In this document: positions 21,841 through 32,996 of the stretch, piece by piece
Layout: every line of letters begins with the position of its first letter
Position numbering within the stretch: the first letter of the stretch is position 1
Assembly: GCA_029204225.1 (NCBI GenBank)
Contig: CM055096.1
Span: 62,290,957 to 62,354,956 of the forward strand
Source of the DNA: Diphasiastrum complanatum
Lineage: Eukaryota; Streptophyta; Lycopodiopsida; Lycopodiales; Lycopodiaceae
DNA length: 64,000 bases
Reading direction: 5' to 3'
Translations under genes and position numbers: made by a program
Notes under the pieces: model-generated
Databases searched by the model: none
Told to the model about the DNA's origin: nothing
Seen by the model: the letters and a program-made list of their open reading frames with translations, nothing else

Positions 21841-24800
21841 AACCCCTTTGCATTATCTTCTCTACTTCTTTTCTCTCTCTCCCTTAACCAATTATTCACA
21901 GTTAGATCTACATTTAGATTAGTTTTATTGGTGTGCTTACTCAGTCGGCTAGGAATCTATTTTATGTCTTGGTCTAATGGCGATTTGATTTGATTTGATT
22001 TTGTGTCTATTTTGGAAAATTGCAACTAATTTATTTTTGTTTGATTGATGATATTACTTTAAGAAGAAGCATCTCAAGCACGTAAACATTAACACTTTTA
22101 ATGGTTTGATGAAAACAAAACAATCAAATATTTCAGGACTAAATGTGGAACATCTTTTTGCAAATTTTTATAGTGGCTAAGGCTTTCTATTTTTCAGTGA
22201 AAGATGGGGTCATACCACATCAATGAGATGGGAAAAAGAGAAACGTGCTAGAAATATCAACAAAGAATGCTAAACATTGAGCATATAATTTAATTGTCAT
22301 TGTGAAGTTTCTCATATCAAAGCAATCTATTTGTGGTATTGTATAATTGCAACTAGTATCATTTGAAAGATGAATGTTCAATGTTAATGTAGATTGCCTT
22401 ATCACATAAATCTTATCACTGTTACTATTGTAGCATTGAATCAGTGTCAAAGGGAGTATGACAAAAGAAATTGCTATACATTTAAACAATGCAAATGATT
22501 AAAATTAGAGTAAAGCGAATTGTGGTAAAATATATCTGGAATTTTGAAAAGTACATTGAGGAGCCCACAGCCGAGGTAGAGGTTTAATTTGTTATCTCAT
22601 AGAACTGAGGAGGAACATTTGTAAATGGATTGGGTGGATACGAATCACCTTTTACCCATAGGTCGATATTTTTCTTGCCTTCTAATCTCCAACAATGCGT
22701 CTCATGTGGGCTTAATGCAACACCCCATGCAGCTTTGGTTGTGGAATACTCCTTATCTAATTTCACATGCAAGTGATATTTTGTTGTCATTGTGAAAATG
22801 CCTAAGTTAAAAGAAAAGAAATGGCAAATCTTTTGATGTCCTCTAAACAAATGAGCTTAATAAACGAATTTGCATGATGATGGGTTTAGATTTCCATGTG
22901 AAATGAATATAGTGCAAGGTTATTAGACTTTAATGAGGCCTACAGTATTGTGTCATACCAAGGGCCCATGTGTTGTCCTATTGTAGTCAAGACAATAAAA
23001 GGCCTTGTCCTATTGTAACTATCCTAGTTGTACCTTGTAACTTACCTACTAGAGTTTACCCATAAAACCTACAAAAGTCTATGGAAATGGGTCCTACAAC
23101 TAGCCGAGATCAATGGTCAATCATCATGCATGTATGACAACACTAGAAGAGCAATCATTGATAGATGATTTGCAACGTAAGAAAGTGTGAAAAAATACAG
23201 ATCCAAAACACATTAGTGGATCAACAAGATCTTGGCCAAATTTGGTTGCACATCTAGAAATAGTTAGAAGATAGAAATCACTACTTTACGCACGCTAGAA
23301 CTTAGAAGTGCATAATGATCTGATCATAAACACTTAGATATGACTTAGTATTTTCCCTTTCCGTACAGTAGCAGTACAGTACAGTACTTCACATGAGTGG
23401 AATCAAGATCTACCATAAAAATAACATTCTACACATAGAAAACCAAAATATTTTTTTCCTGAAGTTTTTTTTGAACTGTTTTGTATGGAATGCATGCATG
23501 TAGAGTCGGCACTAAATTAAGCTTCTAATCCACCACAAAGTAGGAGCATAAACTATAAAGCCCCTCACCAAGGATGCACTAACCAAGCAAGCTGCAACAA
23601 AGCAACACAAGAGAAACCAAACCAACAAAATGTAGATCTTACGGATCTACCCCCCAAGCTATGGATCAATCACTCACAAGGGATAGAGGAGTCACACCAG
23701 CCACATGTAGCTACTAATCACACAATCAAGCATACACTAGTGAGAGCCCTATGGGTATACTTATACCCTCCAAGGTCCATGCACCACTAGTAGTGCACTG
23801 ACCTAATTACATTTACGACATTTATCAGTTTTTGCTATGCTGGATTGCATCTAATTCTTTTGAGGAACAATGATCTCGCACTTAATATTGGTAAAATACA
23901 ATACCCCTTCAAACTTCACTTTTGTTGTGGATGGCCAAGATCTATCCTAAAATATCCTACGGAGGAAAATAATTACTTATTCTACAAATTATGTGTTGGA
24001 CAGGTTTGCTTAACCTCATCTCTTAGAGACGTATGTCTAGATTGCCACCACTCTTCTTTTTTTCTTCCTTCTTCCTCTCTCCTTTCTTCGAAGGAGGCTT
24101 GATTAGTGGCGCCCATCTACTTGCAATGAATTCAACTACCTAATACCTCAAGGTAAGAGATCCTTTGCTATGGTCCTTATGCTTATTGTTGCTTTGTAGT
24201 TCATCATGTCTACAACATGTTAAGGTGGTTTTTTTACAATCTGTGGAAGGATACTAGCGTTGGAGCATGACCCACAGATATATATATAATCTGTTGTTTT
24301 TAGCTACACTTTATAATGCTAATTTAGTATACTAATTTCCAGATTGATTAATGCTTTTGAAACGCGACCCACAGAAAAAATTTAGGCTGTTTTTTAGCAA
24401 TACTTGGAATTGTTTATTGACATTCAAATTTTCAGCTTGGTTGATGATTCTACAACGCTAGGACAACGTTGATAGTTCGCTCCAAATGTGACAAAATCTC
24501 CCAATATGTGCACATATTTTTTTGTTGAGGTTGTTGGCATCCATTTAGCACACATAATGAAGCATAGACAACGATGGAATGCCTCTTTAATAACACATTG
24601 GAATGGTTGTTTCCAACACATACTTATGACTTTTTGCATGTGTCTTATGGTATACCATCGTTGATGGAGCAACGATGAACCAACTTTAAATGATTTTCAT
24701 TTTTTGTTATGATTGATTGGTAGACCATCGTTGATGGACAACGACCAATCAGCTATTTGTTCAACCACATTTATGATTGTTTTTATGATGATTCATATAT

Positions 24801-25730
24801 TAAAAGTGTGTTTACATAACAAATGAAATGTATGTCCTTTACAACCTTTGTTGTGACTCATCATTGATACTTGAGTCTTCAACTCTATTCTATCCATTTT
24901 CGAAACACTTTGAAAGTTGCCAATCCAGGTATGTATACAAATGACAAACACTTCTTTGATTGAAAAAAAAAACATATGCTTGCAATGCCATACTTCTAAA
25001 ACTATCATTAGTTGGCGTGCTCTTGGAAAGCATGGAAATGCTCAAGAGTTAAGAAAAAATTACATTACATGTTCTTCACATGATGAGTACAAACACCGGT
25101 ATGGCATGGATTTGCCCCTATAGTTATGTACTAATCCATGCTACCCCTTGTTTGCATTTTTCAATCTATGTAGTACAACTAGATTTCAATACACAATGAA
25201 TGATTTAGTATAAAGATAAGGACCAATACCAGTATACTAATCAGAATGGCAAAGGCCCTGATACGATGAGGACATGGTTTGGCCTATCACTATAAGCAAC
25301 ATTTCGTAGGGAAGACTGGACTATATAATTTCATCATTGTTGCATGATGCCAAGTTGGTGAACTTATTTTGTACATGGATAACAACTGACATTCAGCGTT
25401 GACACCTGCCTTCCTCATTGTGCTAACTTGCACGGTTTTGTGTGGTAGGATGGCGTTAGGTACCAGCTGGATGTCTTGAAATAGGCTTTGCTCTTTACGG
25501 TGCTATATGAGTACTGTATACTTTTCAGCTATGTTTTTCCTTGTCGGTTTATGAATAAAGGGTTTTAAAAGGTTTGGTCTTGACTTGTCAAGAGGAGATT
25601 TGTTCTGTTAATATCTCTCTATGCATCTTTGAGGTGTAAATCCGATTATCCTTTGGTCGCGGGATAGTACCAAACCTTTACCTTACTTCGATTCATGAGC
25701 TAACAAGTGCCTTTTTTGTCATGTTTTTAG
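21841..25730. other. Long gene-less stretch
   Basis: No gene recognised. The only structure I saw is a set of CATCGTTGATGG near-palindromes at about 24655-24740, which may belong to a small inverted-repeat element, and a (CAGTA)-like run near 23365-23385. Confidence 0.45.
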
Positions 25731-26398
25731 TCCTCAGGGTGGTTTCAGGATGTTGTAGACCTTGATTACGAGAAGCCCCTTCCTCCTCCTAATCTATTCA
25801 TTCAGACCTTGATATGTTGTATGAAAAAAACTGTTATGTTGCATAGTTTTATCATTGAGGTTGATCGTGTTACATGTAATGCCGCCGAGCCAAAAGATAA
25901 GGTGCTCTGCATTATCGACCTTTTGGATACCTTGCATTGGGTTAAAATTTACATGGAGTATGGTAAAAACAAAACTGACCCTTGGCTTGTTGATAATTTT
26001 GATGCGCTTGCTGATAAATATGAAGATGAGAAAAGATGCTTAGAAAAAAAAATGGTATTTTTTCCGCTGAACGCACTCCTTCCATTCCCGATACACCTCC
26101 ATCTGCACACCCTCTTTTATTTTTTAGATGAGTTGGATGAAGATAGCACTTCACAACTTGAAATTTTCTCCCAAGATATATGTGACATTGGTGACCAGTC
26201 TACCTTTGAATTTTGCCAAGCCAAAAACTGTCAAGTCCCCATGGTCCCTAGTTGCACTATCGAATTCAAATCTACTCGTGCGTACAAACTTTGGAGTCTA
26301 TCTTTAGTTAACTTTCTTGTTCCCATACCAATTGAACTCTGGATTGTATTTGCACATCTGACTGAAAAGAGGTACAGACCTATAAACTTGTTGCCTTG
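25731..26398 (+). other. Unrecognised degraded coding-like segment (plus strand)
   Basis: An open frame of about 220 codons follows a possible TTTTTAG acceptor at about 25729. It has ordinary protein-like composition (PLPPPNLFIQTL, LDTLHWVKIYMEY, FDALADKYEDEKRC, STRAYKLW). I do not recognise the family. A poly-A run at 26044-26052, inside the frame, precedes a hydrophobic stretch that looks less protein-like and could be intronic. Further in-frame pieces lie at 26655-27009. It could be an old host gene, a captured gene fragment or retroelement DNA. Confidence 0.3.
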
Positions 26399-27058
26399 AA
26401 CAAAAATAATACCCTTGAGACACCCGTTGCCCTTTTGAGCAGATCTGGGCTCGAGTACATGGGCATTTTGATACTGGATGGAATAGAATGAATTTGCACC
26501 AAGCCAAAATTTGGAAATGGAAAAGACCCTTCTTTAAGTGCGGATGAGTAATAAATGTAAGAACAATTCCTCCATTATTTGGTTCGAGCATGTTATTTTG
26601 TACATGATGAACAATCTGGGTAATTTTTTTTCTAGGGCATCTTTCCAAAATTAGGTGAATGCTTTTTCTTTTCTATGGCTATACAAGCCAGCTAGAGATG
26701 TCGTCAAATCACAACTTAACTTGCTTTTTATACACCAATACATGATTGATGCATCCGTAGAGTCTGCTGCAAACCCTTCTGCCAAACTTCTTGCAGATAT
26801 GGGCGACGTTGATAACATTAGGAAAATTGGTCTTCTCAAAAGGCAAAGCTTTTACACTCTTCAAGACATGTTCTTCTAAAATTCCAATAAAGCTCATTCA
26901 ACCTCAACAATCTAAGTTCTGTTGTTTTTGGTCAAGTAATGGAAAAAAGAAAGAAATTTACGAAATACTACAAGGGAAAGGAAGGACATGGCAGTGGTAC
27001 AAAGAATGATTTGCCGATTAAAAAATTGAATTTCTACAGGGATTGACCGATTTGCAGA

Positions 27059-27678
27059 ATGACAAAGTTTTGGATAGGAGTGAAATCACCAAGGATACAG
27101 TGGATCAGCACTGACAATGATAAGGAAAAAGGGTTTTTGCATTTAGATTACTGTAAAAGGATATTTGAAACCATTCATGTAAAGCAATTTAATGCTCGTA
27201 TTTTATTACAAATATCCATGGCGTTGTCCATGAGTCCTTTTATGACATTGTTTTTGCTTGGTCATATATGCCTAATCTCAGAATGGATTGGTACTTTCCA
27301 TATGATGGCTTCTGCAATTCTGAAATTGGCAAGCCTTGGCCAACAATGGCTTTAGTGGTGGGAGCCACTCATTTATTTATGTACAGAAAATACCCACAAC
27401 AGGGTCCTCATCCTAAAGTAATGTCGGTCCCTCAGCACTTGCGTGCGTTTGTCGTGGAAGAGAGTTGTTGTTGGCTTGTTTATTATTGGAACATGGATGC
27501 TTTAGGACAAGCGTGGATAGAGATCACTAACGTAAAACCTGAGACTTTATTAGATGATGGTAATCAGCAAGAACATGGACTTGCCAGATCTTCAATATTA
27601 TATATAGCCATAGGGGTCTGGTGGCCATTCTTGATAACCTTGTTCATCGACAAATGGGTAGTCGGGACAATCCATTAG
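27059..27678 (+). other. Unrecognised coding-like segment (plus strand)
   Basis: Two overlapping frames, one ending near 27355 and another running 27268-27678, look like one frameshifted coding region (WYFPYDGFCNSEIGKPWP, then CCWLVYYWNMDALGQAWIEI). I recognise no domain. The block at 27385-27440 inside it matches a retroelement junction at 43411-43462, which argues that at least part of this region is element DNA rather than a host gene. Confidence 0.3.
27385..27440 (-). repeat. Copy of an internal/LTR junction block
   Basis: On the minus strand this reads GGGACCGACATTACTT, then a purine-rich stretch, then TGTTGxGGGTATT. The same order occurs at 43411-43462 on the plus strand, just after a gag-like region and at an LTR start. 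17 consecutive bases are identical in one part and 14 of 15 in another. Confidence 0.7.
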
Positions 27679-28594
27679 AGGATACCAAGATAAGGTTGGT
27701 TGATAGTGATCCTCGTGGATCGGCGCTACTTCTCCCAGTGGTATTGTCGTGGTCTCTCTCAATTCATAACGTAGATAAGATGTGCTTGTTTGACTGCTTT
27801 GTCTATCCAGGTATTCGTTGTACGCTTGGATTCGAAGACTTTCCTCAGTAGTCAATATTACCAATTGAGGACAAGGTGTAGATGTTGTAGGTGCTGGTTC
27901 TTGCTATACAATTGGCCTTTTTGGGATTGCATTCCCTGGATTTGGCCTTTGAAATACTGTTATAACCGGATTTGGCATTGGTTTGGGGGTTTTTTGTATT
28001 GTGGAACATCAGACTTTGGCTGAATCTTGCTCGTTGATGGGAAGTCATCAACCTTAGTCTTTCCCTTATCATTGCACTTCCCATTTGAAGGCTACGTGAT
28101 TGTGCTATTTTGTGGATCTTGTGTTGAATTGCCTTCAAGTCGCTTCATTGGCACAAGTTCCCTTAGAGATTCATCACTAAGAAATCTTTGTAGTGATTGC
28201 ACCAAAAGACTTGGTAAAATCCGCTGGACTTCATCGGTTGCCAATTTCTTGACTTCCGCAACTACTATTTGCTTGATAGATTCTACCAGCTCTATCTTCT
28301 GTGATATTGTTCCCATGGGTGTGTCTGTGAACTTTGGGACTTGTCGAACTATTCTCCTCTTCACTTGTTTCATAACCTAGTGGCACTAGGAATTTCCGTT
28401 TATAGTGCATTTTGTCTGTAGGTGGATTGGTCAACATAGGTGCATCTCGATTCATATAAGTCAAATGCCTCCCAGCCGCATCGGACAATCTCAACATGGA
28501 TGGTCAACTCTGCATTGTGCACACTAGGGTTCGAATGTTGAAGGATTCCCTCGATGTGGACATTCAGTGCAACGATTTTTTCCTCCGCATCCAT
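27598..28594 (-). other. Unrecognised degraded coding-like segment (minus strand)
   Basis: Overlapping minus-strand frames (28594-28400, 28497-28231, 28373-28092, 28138-27845, 27864-27598) together cover 1 kb with protein-like composition, for example an amphipathic helix IVVAEVKKLATDEVQRILPS and a Glu/Ser-rich piece ETSEEENSS. The frames change several times. It may be gag or the N-terminal part of a degraded element. No motif identifies it. Confidence 0.3.
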
Positions 28595-29039
28595 AGCACC
28601 TTACTGAGTGTAGCACCATCGCCTCTAAATTGATAGGCATACACTAGGATCTTCCATAAAATATACTAGTAGGCCATTATGGTCCTCTTTGGAGTTCAAA
28701 GACGTGCATGATGATATGACCAATACTTCCACCTTGCCACTGATTGTTGAAGAAACTTATGATTTAGATGGATCCATCTGACATCCGTCCCTTTGGTGAT
28801 CTCCTTGTCGGCTTGATTCTGCTTGTGACCTTGGAATCACTGGGTAAGAGTTTCATAATTTTGAACCAACCATCATATAGTATAGAGACACATTGGTAGA
28901 TTTTCTGCCCTTGCCACAATAAATTGTATAGTTAGAATAATAAGTGCAAGGGAAATGGCATCCTTGTCGCAAATCTGATTCTATTCGCATTCGTTTGTTT
29001 TTCCTTTACGAAAGTTTTAGGATCCTAAGCAAGTGACTA
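28595..29039. other. Non-coding stretch
   Basis: Nothing recognised; it separates the unknown minus-strand frames from the LTR of Copia element C. Confidence 0.4.
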
Positions 29040-29528
29040 TAGATCACATAATATAAAAGATTTGAGCAATCAAGATGACAAGAACAATGAGATGGAGAAG
29101 AGAGCAATTGTATTATCTGTTTTTGAATTTCGAGTGTCTCGTTCGTTGGCAGCCTGACGCTCAACTCAATCAATGTGTTCTGCTCGTTGGAAGACTTTCA
29201 TGCACATCTATTCTCTCTATTTTTTGTCTCTCTATCCTCTATTTAGTGTTGATAAAAAATGTGTAATTATCTCCACTGCGTGGAGTATACAAGACAGTTA
29301 AACAGAGAATTACAATAACTTTTTTAGCTGAGTGTGAAGTACAATACACCATGCTTGTCGAGCTGCCAGTTGGCAACGCGAACTGTTTTCCTTTGTCTTC
29401 ATTTTGTTTCGTTTTGTGTCTTTCGTTTCGTGTTTTTCGGTCTTCGAGGTATGTTTGACCTTCGACCTTCGCTTTTTTTCGCTTCTTCACCTTCGCAACA
29501 AAGTTGCAGGAGTTCACAATTTTTTACA
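29040..29528 (-). repeat. 3' LTR of Copia element C
   Basis: On the minus strand, a purine tract (GTTCAAGAGGGAG, 29529-29541) is followed by TGTAAAAAATTGTG at 29528, an LTR start. It has GAAGGTCGAAGG-type short repeats and a TATA-like TGTATACTCC. The inner end is not fixed. 29245 (TTATCAACA) is the nearest CA end, but transcript-like sequence continues to about 29040. Confidence 0.55.
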
Positions 29529-29541
29529 CTCCCTCTTGAAC

Positions 29542-31291
29542 CTTGTGACTTTGTATATTTGCCCTAATTGTCTTTCTTTGCCTTGTGAAGAGTGGTTTGT
29601 CGAGCGGCTTCATGAGCAGATCTGCAATAATGTCTTCAGACTTTATGTATTGAACCTTGAGCTCTCCCTTCGAGATCAAGTCTCGAATATGATGGTACTT
29701 CAGAGGTATATGTTTTGTCTTTGAATGAAAAACATGATCTTGGAACAAATATATGGCACTTTGAAGATCCATCATTAATGTGCATGGTTCTCCTTGTGGT
29801 ATGCCATATGCCTCCAACATCATCTGCAACCATACTACCTCGTTCGCCATCTTTGAAGCTGCGACATATTCAGCTTCGCATGAGGATTGAGCCACCAAGG
29901 TTTGCTTCTTGCATGTCCAATTGATTGCTGCTTCGCACGCTATCAAACATCCTCCTGTCACGGACTTGTTGTCGTCTTTGCAGCTTGCCCAGCTTGCATC
30001 ACTGTAGTGGTGTAGCTCGAATCCTTTGCCTTCTTTGTCTACTTTGTAGGTTAATCCCATGTTTTGGGTACCCTTCAGATATTGCAGCATTCGTTTCGCC
30101 ATTTGCCAATGCGCCATGCCAAGATTCGAAGAGAATTGGCTTAAAGCATAGACAGAGAAAGCCAAACTGGGTCTGGTATAGATTGTGAGGTACATCAGAC
30201 TACCAATCAGATTTTGGTAGGGTACACCTTCCATGTTCTATCTCTCCTGCTCTGTTTTCGGACAATCCTGCTTCATTTGTCTGGCCCCAGCTATCATTGG
30301 TGTGGCTTTTTCTTTGTAGTCCATCATTCGATACTGCCAAGACATTTTGTTGCTTCTTCTAGATCTGTGATTTCATAACTTTTGGAAATCTGACTCTTCG
30401 TGTTCTTGATTAGCATCAATGAGTTTCCTATCATTAGGGAGCCATCCACAAAAATAGTCAAAATCACAAAATCTCTTCCTACTTTTTTTAGACATTGCAG
30501 TTTGTTTGTGTAGGAGTGAAGTCTAGAGACTTCAGAAGACTGTCGAACTTCTTGTACCAAGCTCGTGATGCCTACTTCAAACCATAAATGCATCGCTGCA
30601 ATTGAAAGACATATTGTCGATTGTCGGGGTCTTTGAATCCTTCAGGCTACTTCATGAAGATTTCTTCCCTAGATCTCCGTGGAGAAAGGCTGTCTTTACA
30701 TCAATCTGGTGAATTTTCAGATTGTATTATGTAGCGTATGCAAGGGGCAGTCGAATGCTTGTCATTTTTACCATTGGTGAATATGTGTCGAAATAATCGA
30801 CATTGTATCTTTGTGTGTAGCCCTTTGCGACAAGTCTTGCTTTGTAGAGTCCGACAGTGCCATCTGATTTGATTTTCCTTTTGTATACCCACTTGCAGTC
30901 GATGATCTTTTTATTTTTGGGCAGTGGCTCTAGTGTCCATGCCTCGTTTTGCCTCATTGATTCGATTTTCTTTGACATTGACTGCTTCCAGAATTCGTCT
31001 TTTGGAATCTGGACAGCCTCTTGATATGTTATTGGCTCTTCAGTGAAGCTCCAGTACTCAAACTCTGTGTCTTTGCTCTACTGAAGATTGTCAGTGTATC
31101 GTTCTGGAGGTCTTCTTTGTCTTGTTGACCTTCTGGGTTCAATTCATCGCTGCTTAAATGTTTCTTCTTCGTCGGGTTGATCTTTGGCCTCCTGCTGCTT
31201 TGGAGTCTGGGGCTCACTATTCTGATTTGATGTTTGTCCTCGATTTCCCTCTTGAATCAGCAATAGTGTGAAGATCTCATGGCCTTTTTTG
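29542..31291 (-). pseudogene. Copia element C, 3' half: linker, RT and RNase H
   Basis: Reading leftwards from the insertion point of element D: an acidic, Gln/Pro-rich integrase-RT linker; the RT start at about 30978-30727 (MRQNEAWTLEPLP, CKWVYKRKIKSDG, ARLVAKGYTQRYNVDYFDTYSP); a frameshifted RT middle; the palm at 30593-30324, where the usual YVDD is FVDG (about 30446-30457); and a nearly intact RNase H at 30234-29542 (SLMYLTIYTRPSLAFSV, SYSDAS-type DASWASC, QSSCEAEYVAASK, KTKHIPLKYHHIRD, LLMKPLDKPLF). The RT is inactive through frameshifts and loss of the second catalytic Asp. The 5' half of C lies at 36209-37259, beyond element D. Confidence 0.9.
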
Positions 31292-32107
31292 TGTGAAATT
31301 TCACATGTTTGGGAATGCCCTAAAGTGTGTGACTGATTTCATAAGCAAGCTTGTGCACTTGGCAATGGATTCTAGATTGATTTCCAAGATCTAGCTCAAA
31401 AAACCAAGGCATAGAGGCAAAGCGATGTGCAATTGTTGATGACCAAAGTTCATACACATGAAGAGAAAAGCTTCTTGAAAAAACAAATGAAAATTAAGCT
31501 CCTCTCCTCGGGTAGAGAGAGAATAGAGCTAATTCCAACTCGTGTAAAGAGATAAGAGACATCAAGCAAATCTCACCGAAAAGTTTGACTCAAAAACTCA
31601 ACTTAATTAATGATCATAAGGAGAAGTACATATAGAGTGTGTGGAGACCCCTCCTTTCATGCTATTGGACCCCTAGTCATAGCCTCTTGCATTCTATTGG
31701 ACCCCTAATCATAGCCTCCTTAATTCTATTGGACCTCTAAAGTGGATCTCTTGATTCCTATTGGACCCCTTGACCAAGGCCAACCCTTTAACTTCATCAC
31801 TCTTCAAATTGTATTGTCACAAGTGTCAAGACCCTATTCATATGCCTATCTAGCTCAAGATTACGTCATGACTCATTTTTGGCTCAATAGAGGCATTACA
31901 TGTGGACATTGCCAATTTGCCATCTATGCCAATTTTTGGCCCTATCATAACTCTACACAAAGAAGCTTGTCCTAAAAACTTAGAAGACCCCTAAAGATAT
32001 GATAAACTATTTTACACATGTGGGAACATGCTCCACATATGTGAAGTGTACTTTCAAACATAAAAGACATAAAAATTGCCAAGCTAGATTTTTGCCAATT
32101 TTGCACA
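31292..32107 (-). repeat. 3' LTR of element D
   Basis: 816 bp, with TGTG...CACA-type ends on the minus strand. It aligns with 35374-36208 from end to end, with small indels (for example a missing CCACCACTAATCATAGCC copy). It contains repeated TTCTATTGGACCCCTAATCATAGCC units near 31660-31770. Confidence 0.93.
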
Positions 32108-32967
32108 CTCCTCCTCAAAAAGATAGCTTGGAAAGGTACTAGATCATTTGAGAAGTTTGTGAAACTTTTTGAGTGGATCCTTGTATATTTTTGAAGAGTA
32201 CTCCACCAATATGTCACTATGATCATGTGCCTCCTCCATGCTTGATGATGGTCTTTATTTTGAAATTTGCACTTGCATGAAGATGGTTGCACCATATATA
32301 GAGAAATTTGAGGCTTCCAAGCCTCATAAGGATCATAGAGATCAAGATCATAAGATGTGAAAAAATGATAATCATCAAGATTATGCTTTCTAGCTTGACT
32401 TGTCCACATATAATGAACTATATCCATGATGGATCTAATCTTGATATCAAATAAAATCTTGATCTTTTTGAGACTAAAGACTTGCTCAAGGATGTAAGTG
32501 TCCTCTTTGGATGCTTCACTTAGTCTCAAGAGAAGTTTACAAGATGTCTCACACAATCTCTTGCTTTCAAAGAACTTTGGAAACATATCTAAGCCTTTCA
32601 TGACAAGAAATATGTCCATATAATAGGCATCATACAAGAGTAGTATTGCCTCTCTTGAACTTTGAGATGTAGAAATCTCAATAAAGCAAGATAGTGCATC
32701 AAGTAATGGAAGAGAAGCATAAGTGAGAATATTAAAGTGAGTACCACCTAGAAATTGCCTCTCCTTGCCATAAAAGATGAGCCATAAGGACTTGGCAATC
32801 CATCTTGAAGATCCCCTTGAAATCATATGTTGAGGAGGCTCCTCCTCAAACCTTGACCCCTTCACATCTTGATAATCTTCAATAGATATGATTTGAGATG
32901 CATCTTGAGATGGCCCCTTCCAAGGTTGAATGTAGATCTTCATAAAATATGACTTCTTTACTCTCAA
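31972..32967 (-). CDS. 331-codon open frame of unknown nature in element D
   Basis: This frame occupies the place where Copia elements carry RT and RNase H, and runs 136 bp into the 3' LTR. Its first ~45 residues look like the tail of the integrase-RT linker (DYQDVKGSRFEEEPPQH). The rest (for example LPLLDALSCFIEISTSQSS, MKGLDMFPKFFESKRLCETS, EQVFSLKKIKILFDIKIRSIM) shows no RT palm (YVDD), no RNase H block and no zinc motif. It could be captured host DNA, heavily diverged element DNA or a frame open by chance. A 331-codon frame in AT-rich DNA is long for chance. I do not assign a function. Confidence 0.4.
   Translation of the reverse strand: MRVKKSYFMKIYIQPWKGPSQDASQIISIEDYQDVKGSRFEEEPPQHMISRGSSRWIAKSLWLIFYGKERQFLGGTHFNILTYASLPLLDALSCFIEISTSQSSREAILLLYDAYYMDIFLVMKGLDMFPKFFESKRLCETSCKLLLRLSEASKEDTYILEQVFSLKKIKILFDIKIRSIMDIVHYMWTSQARKHNLDDYHFFTSYDLDLYDPYEAWKPQISLYMVQPSSCKCKFQNKDHHQAWRRHMIIVTYWWSTLQKYTRIHSKSFTNFSNDLVPFQAIFLRRSVQNWQKSSLAIFMSFMFESTLHICGACSHMCKIVYHIFRGLLSF
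32108..32122 (-). other. Polypurine tract of element D
   Basis: CTTTTTGAGGAGGAG on the minus strand, directly against the 3' LTR start. Confidence 0.85.
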
Positions 32968-32996
32968 TCACTTTTGGAATAGAGAGTATAAAGGCT

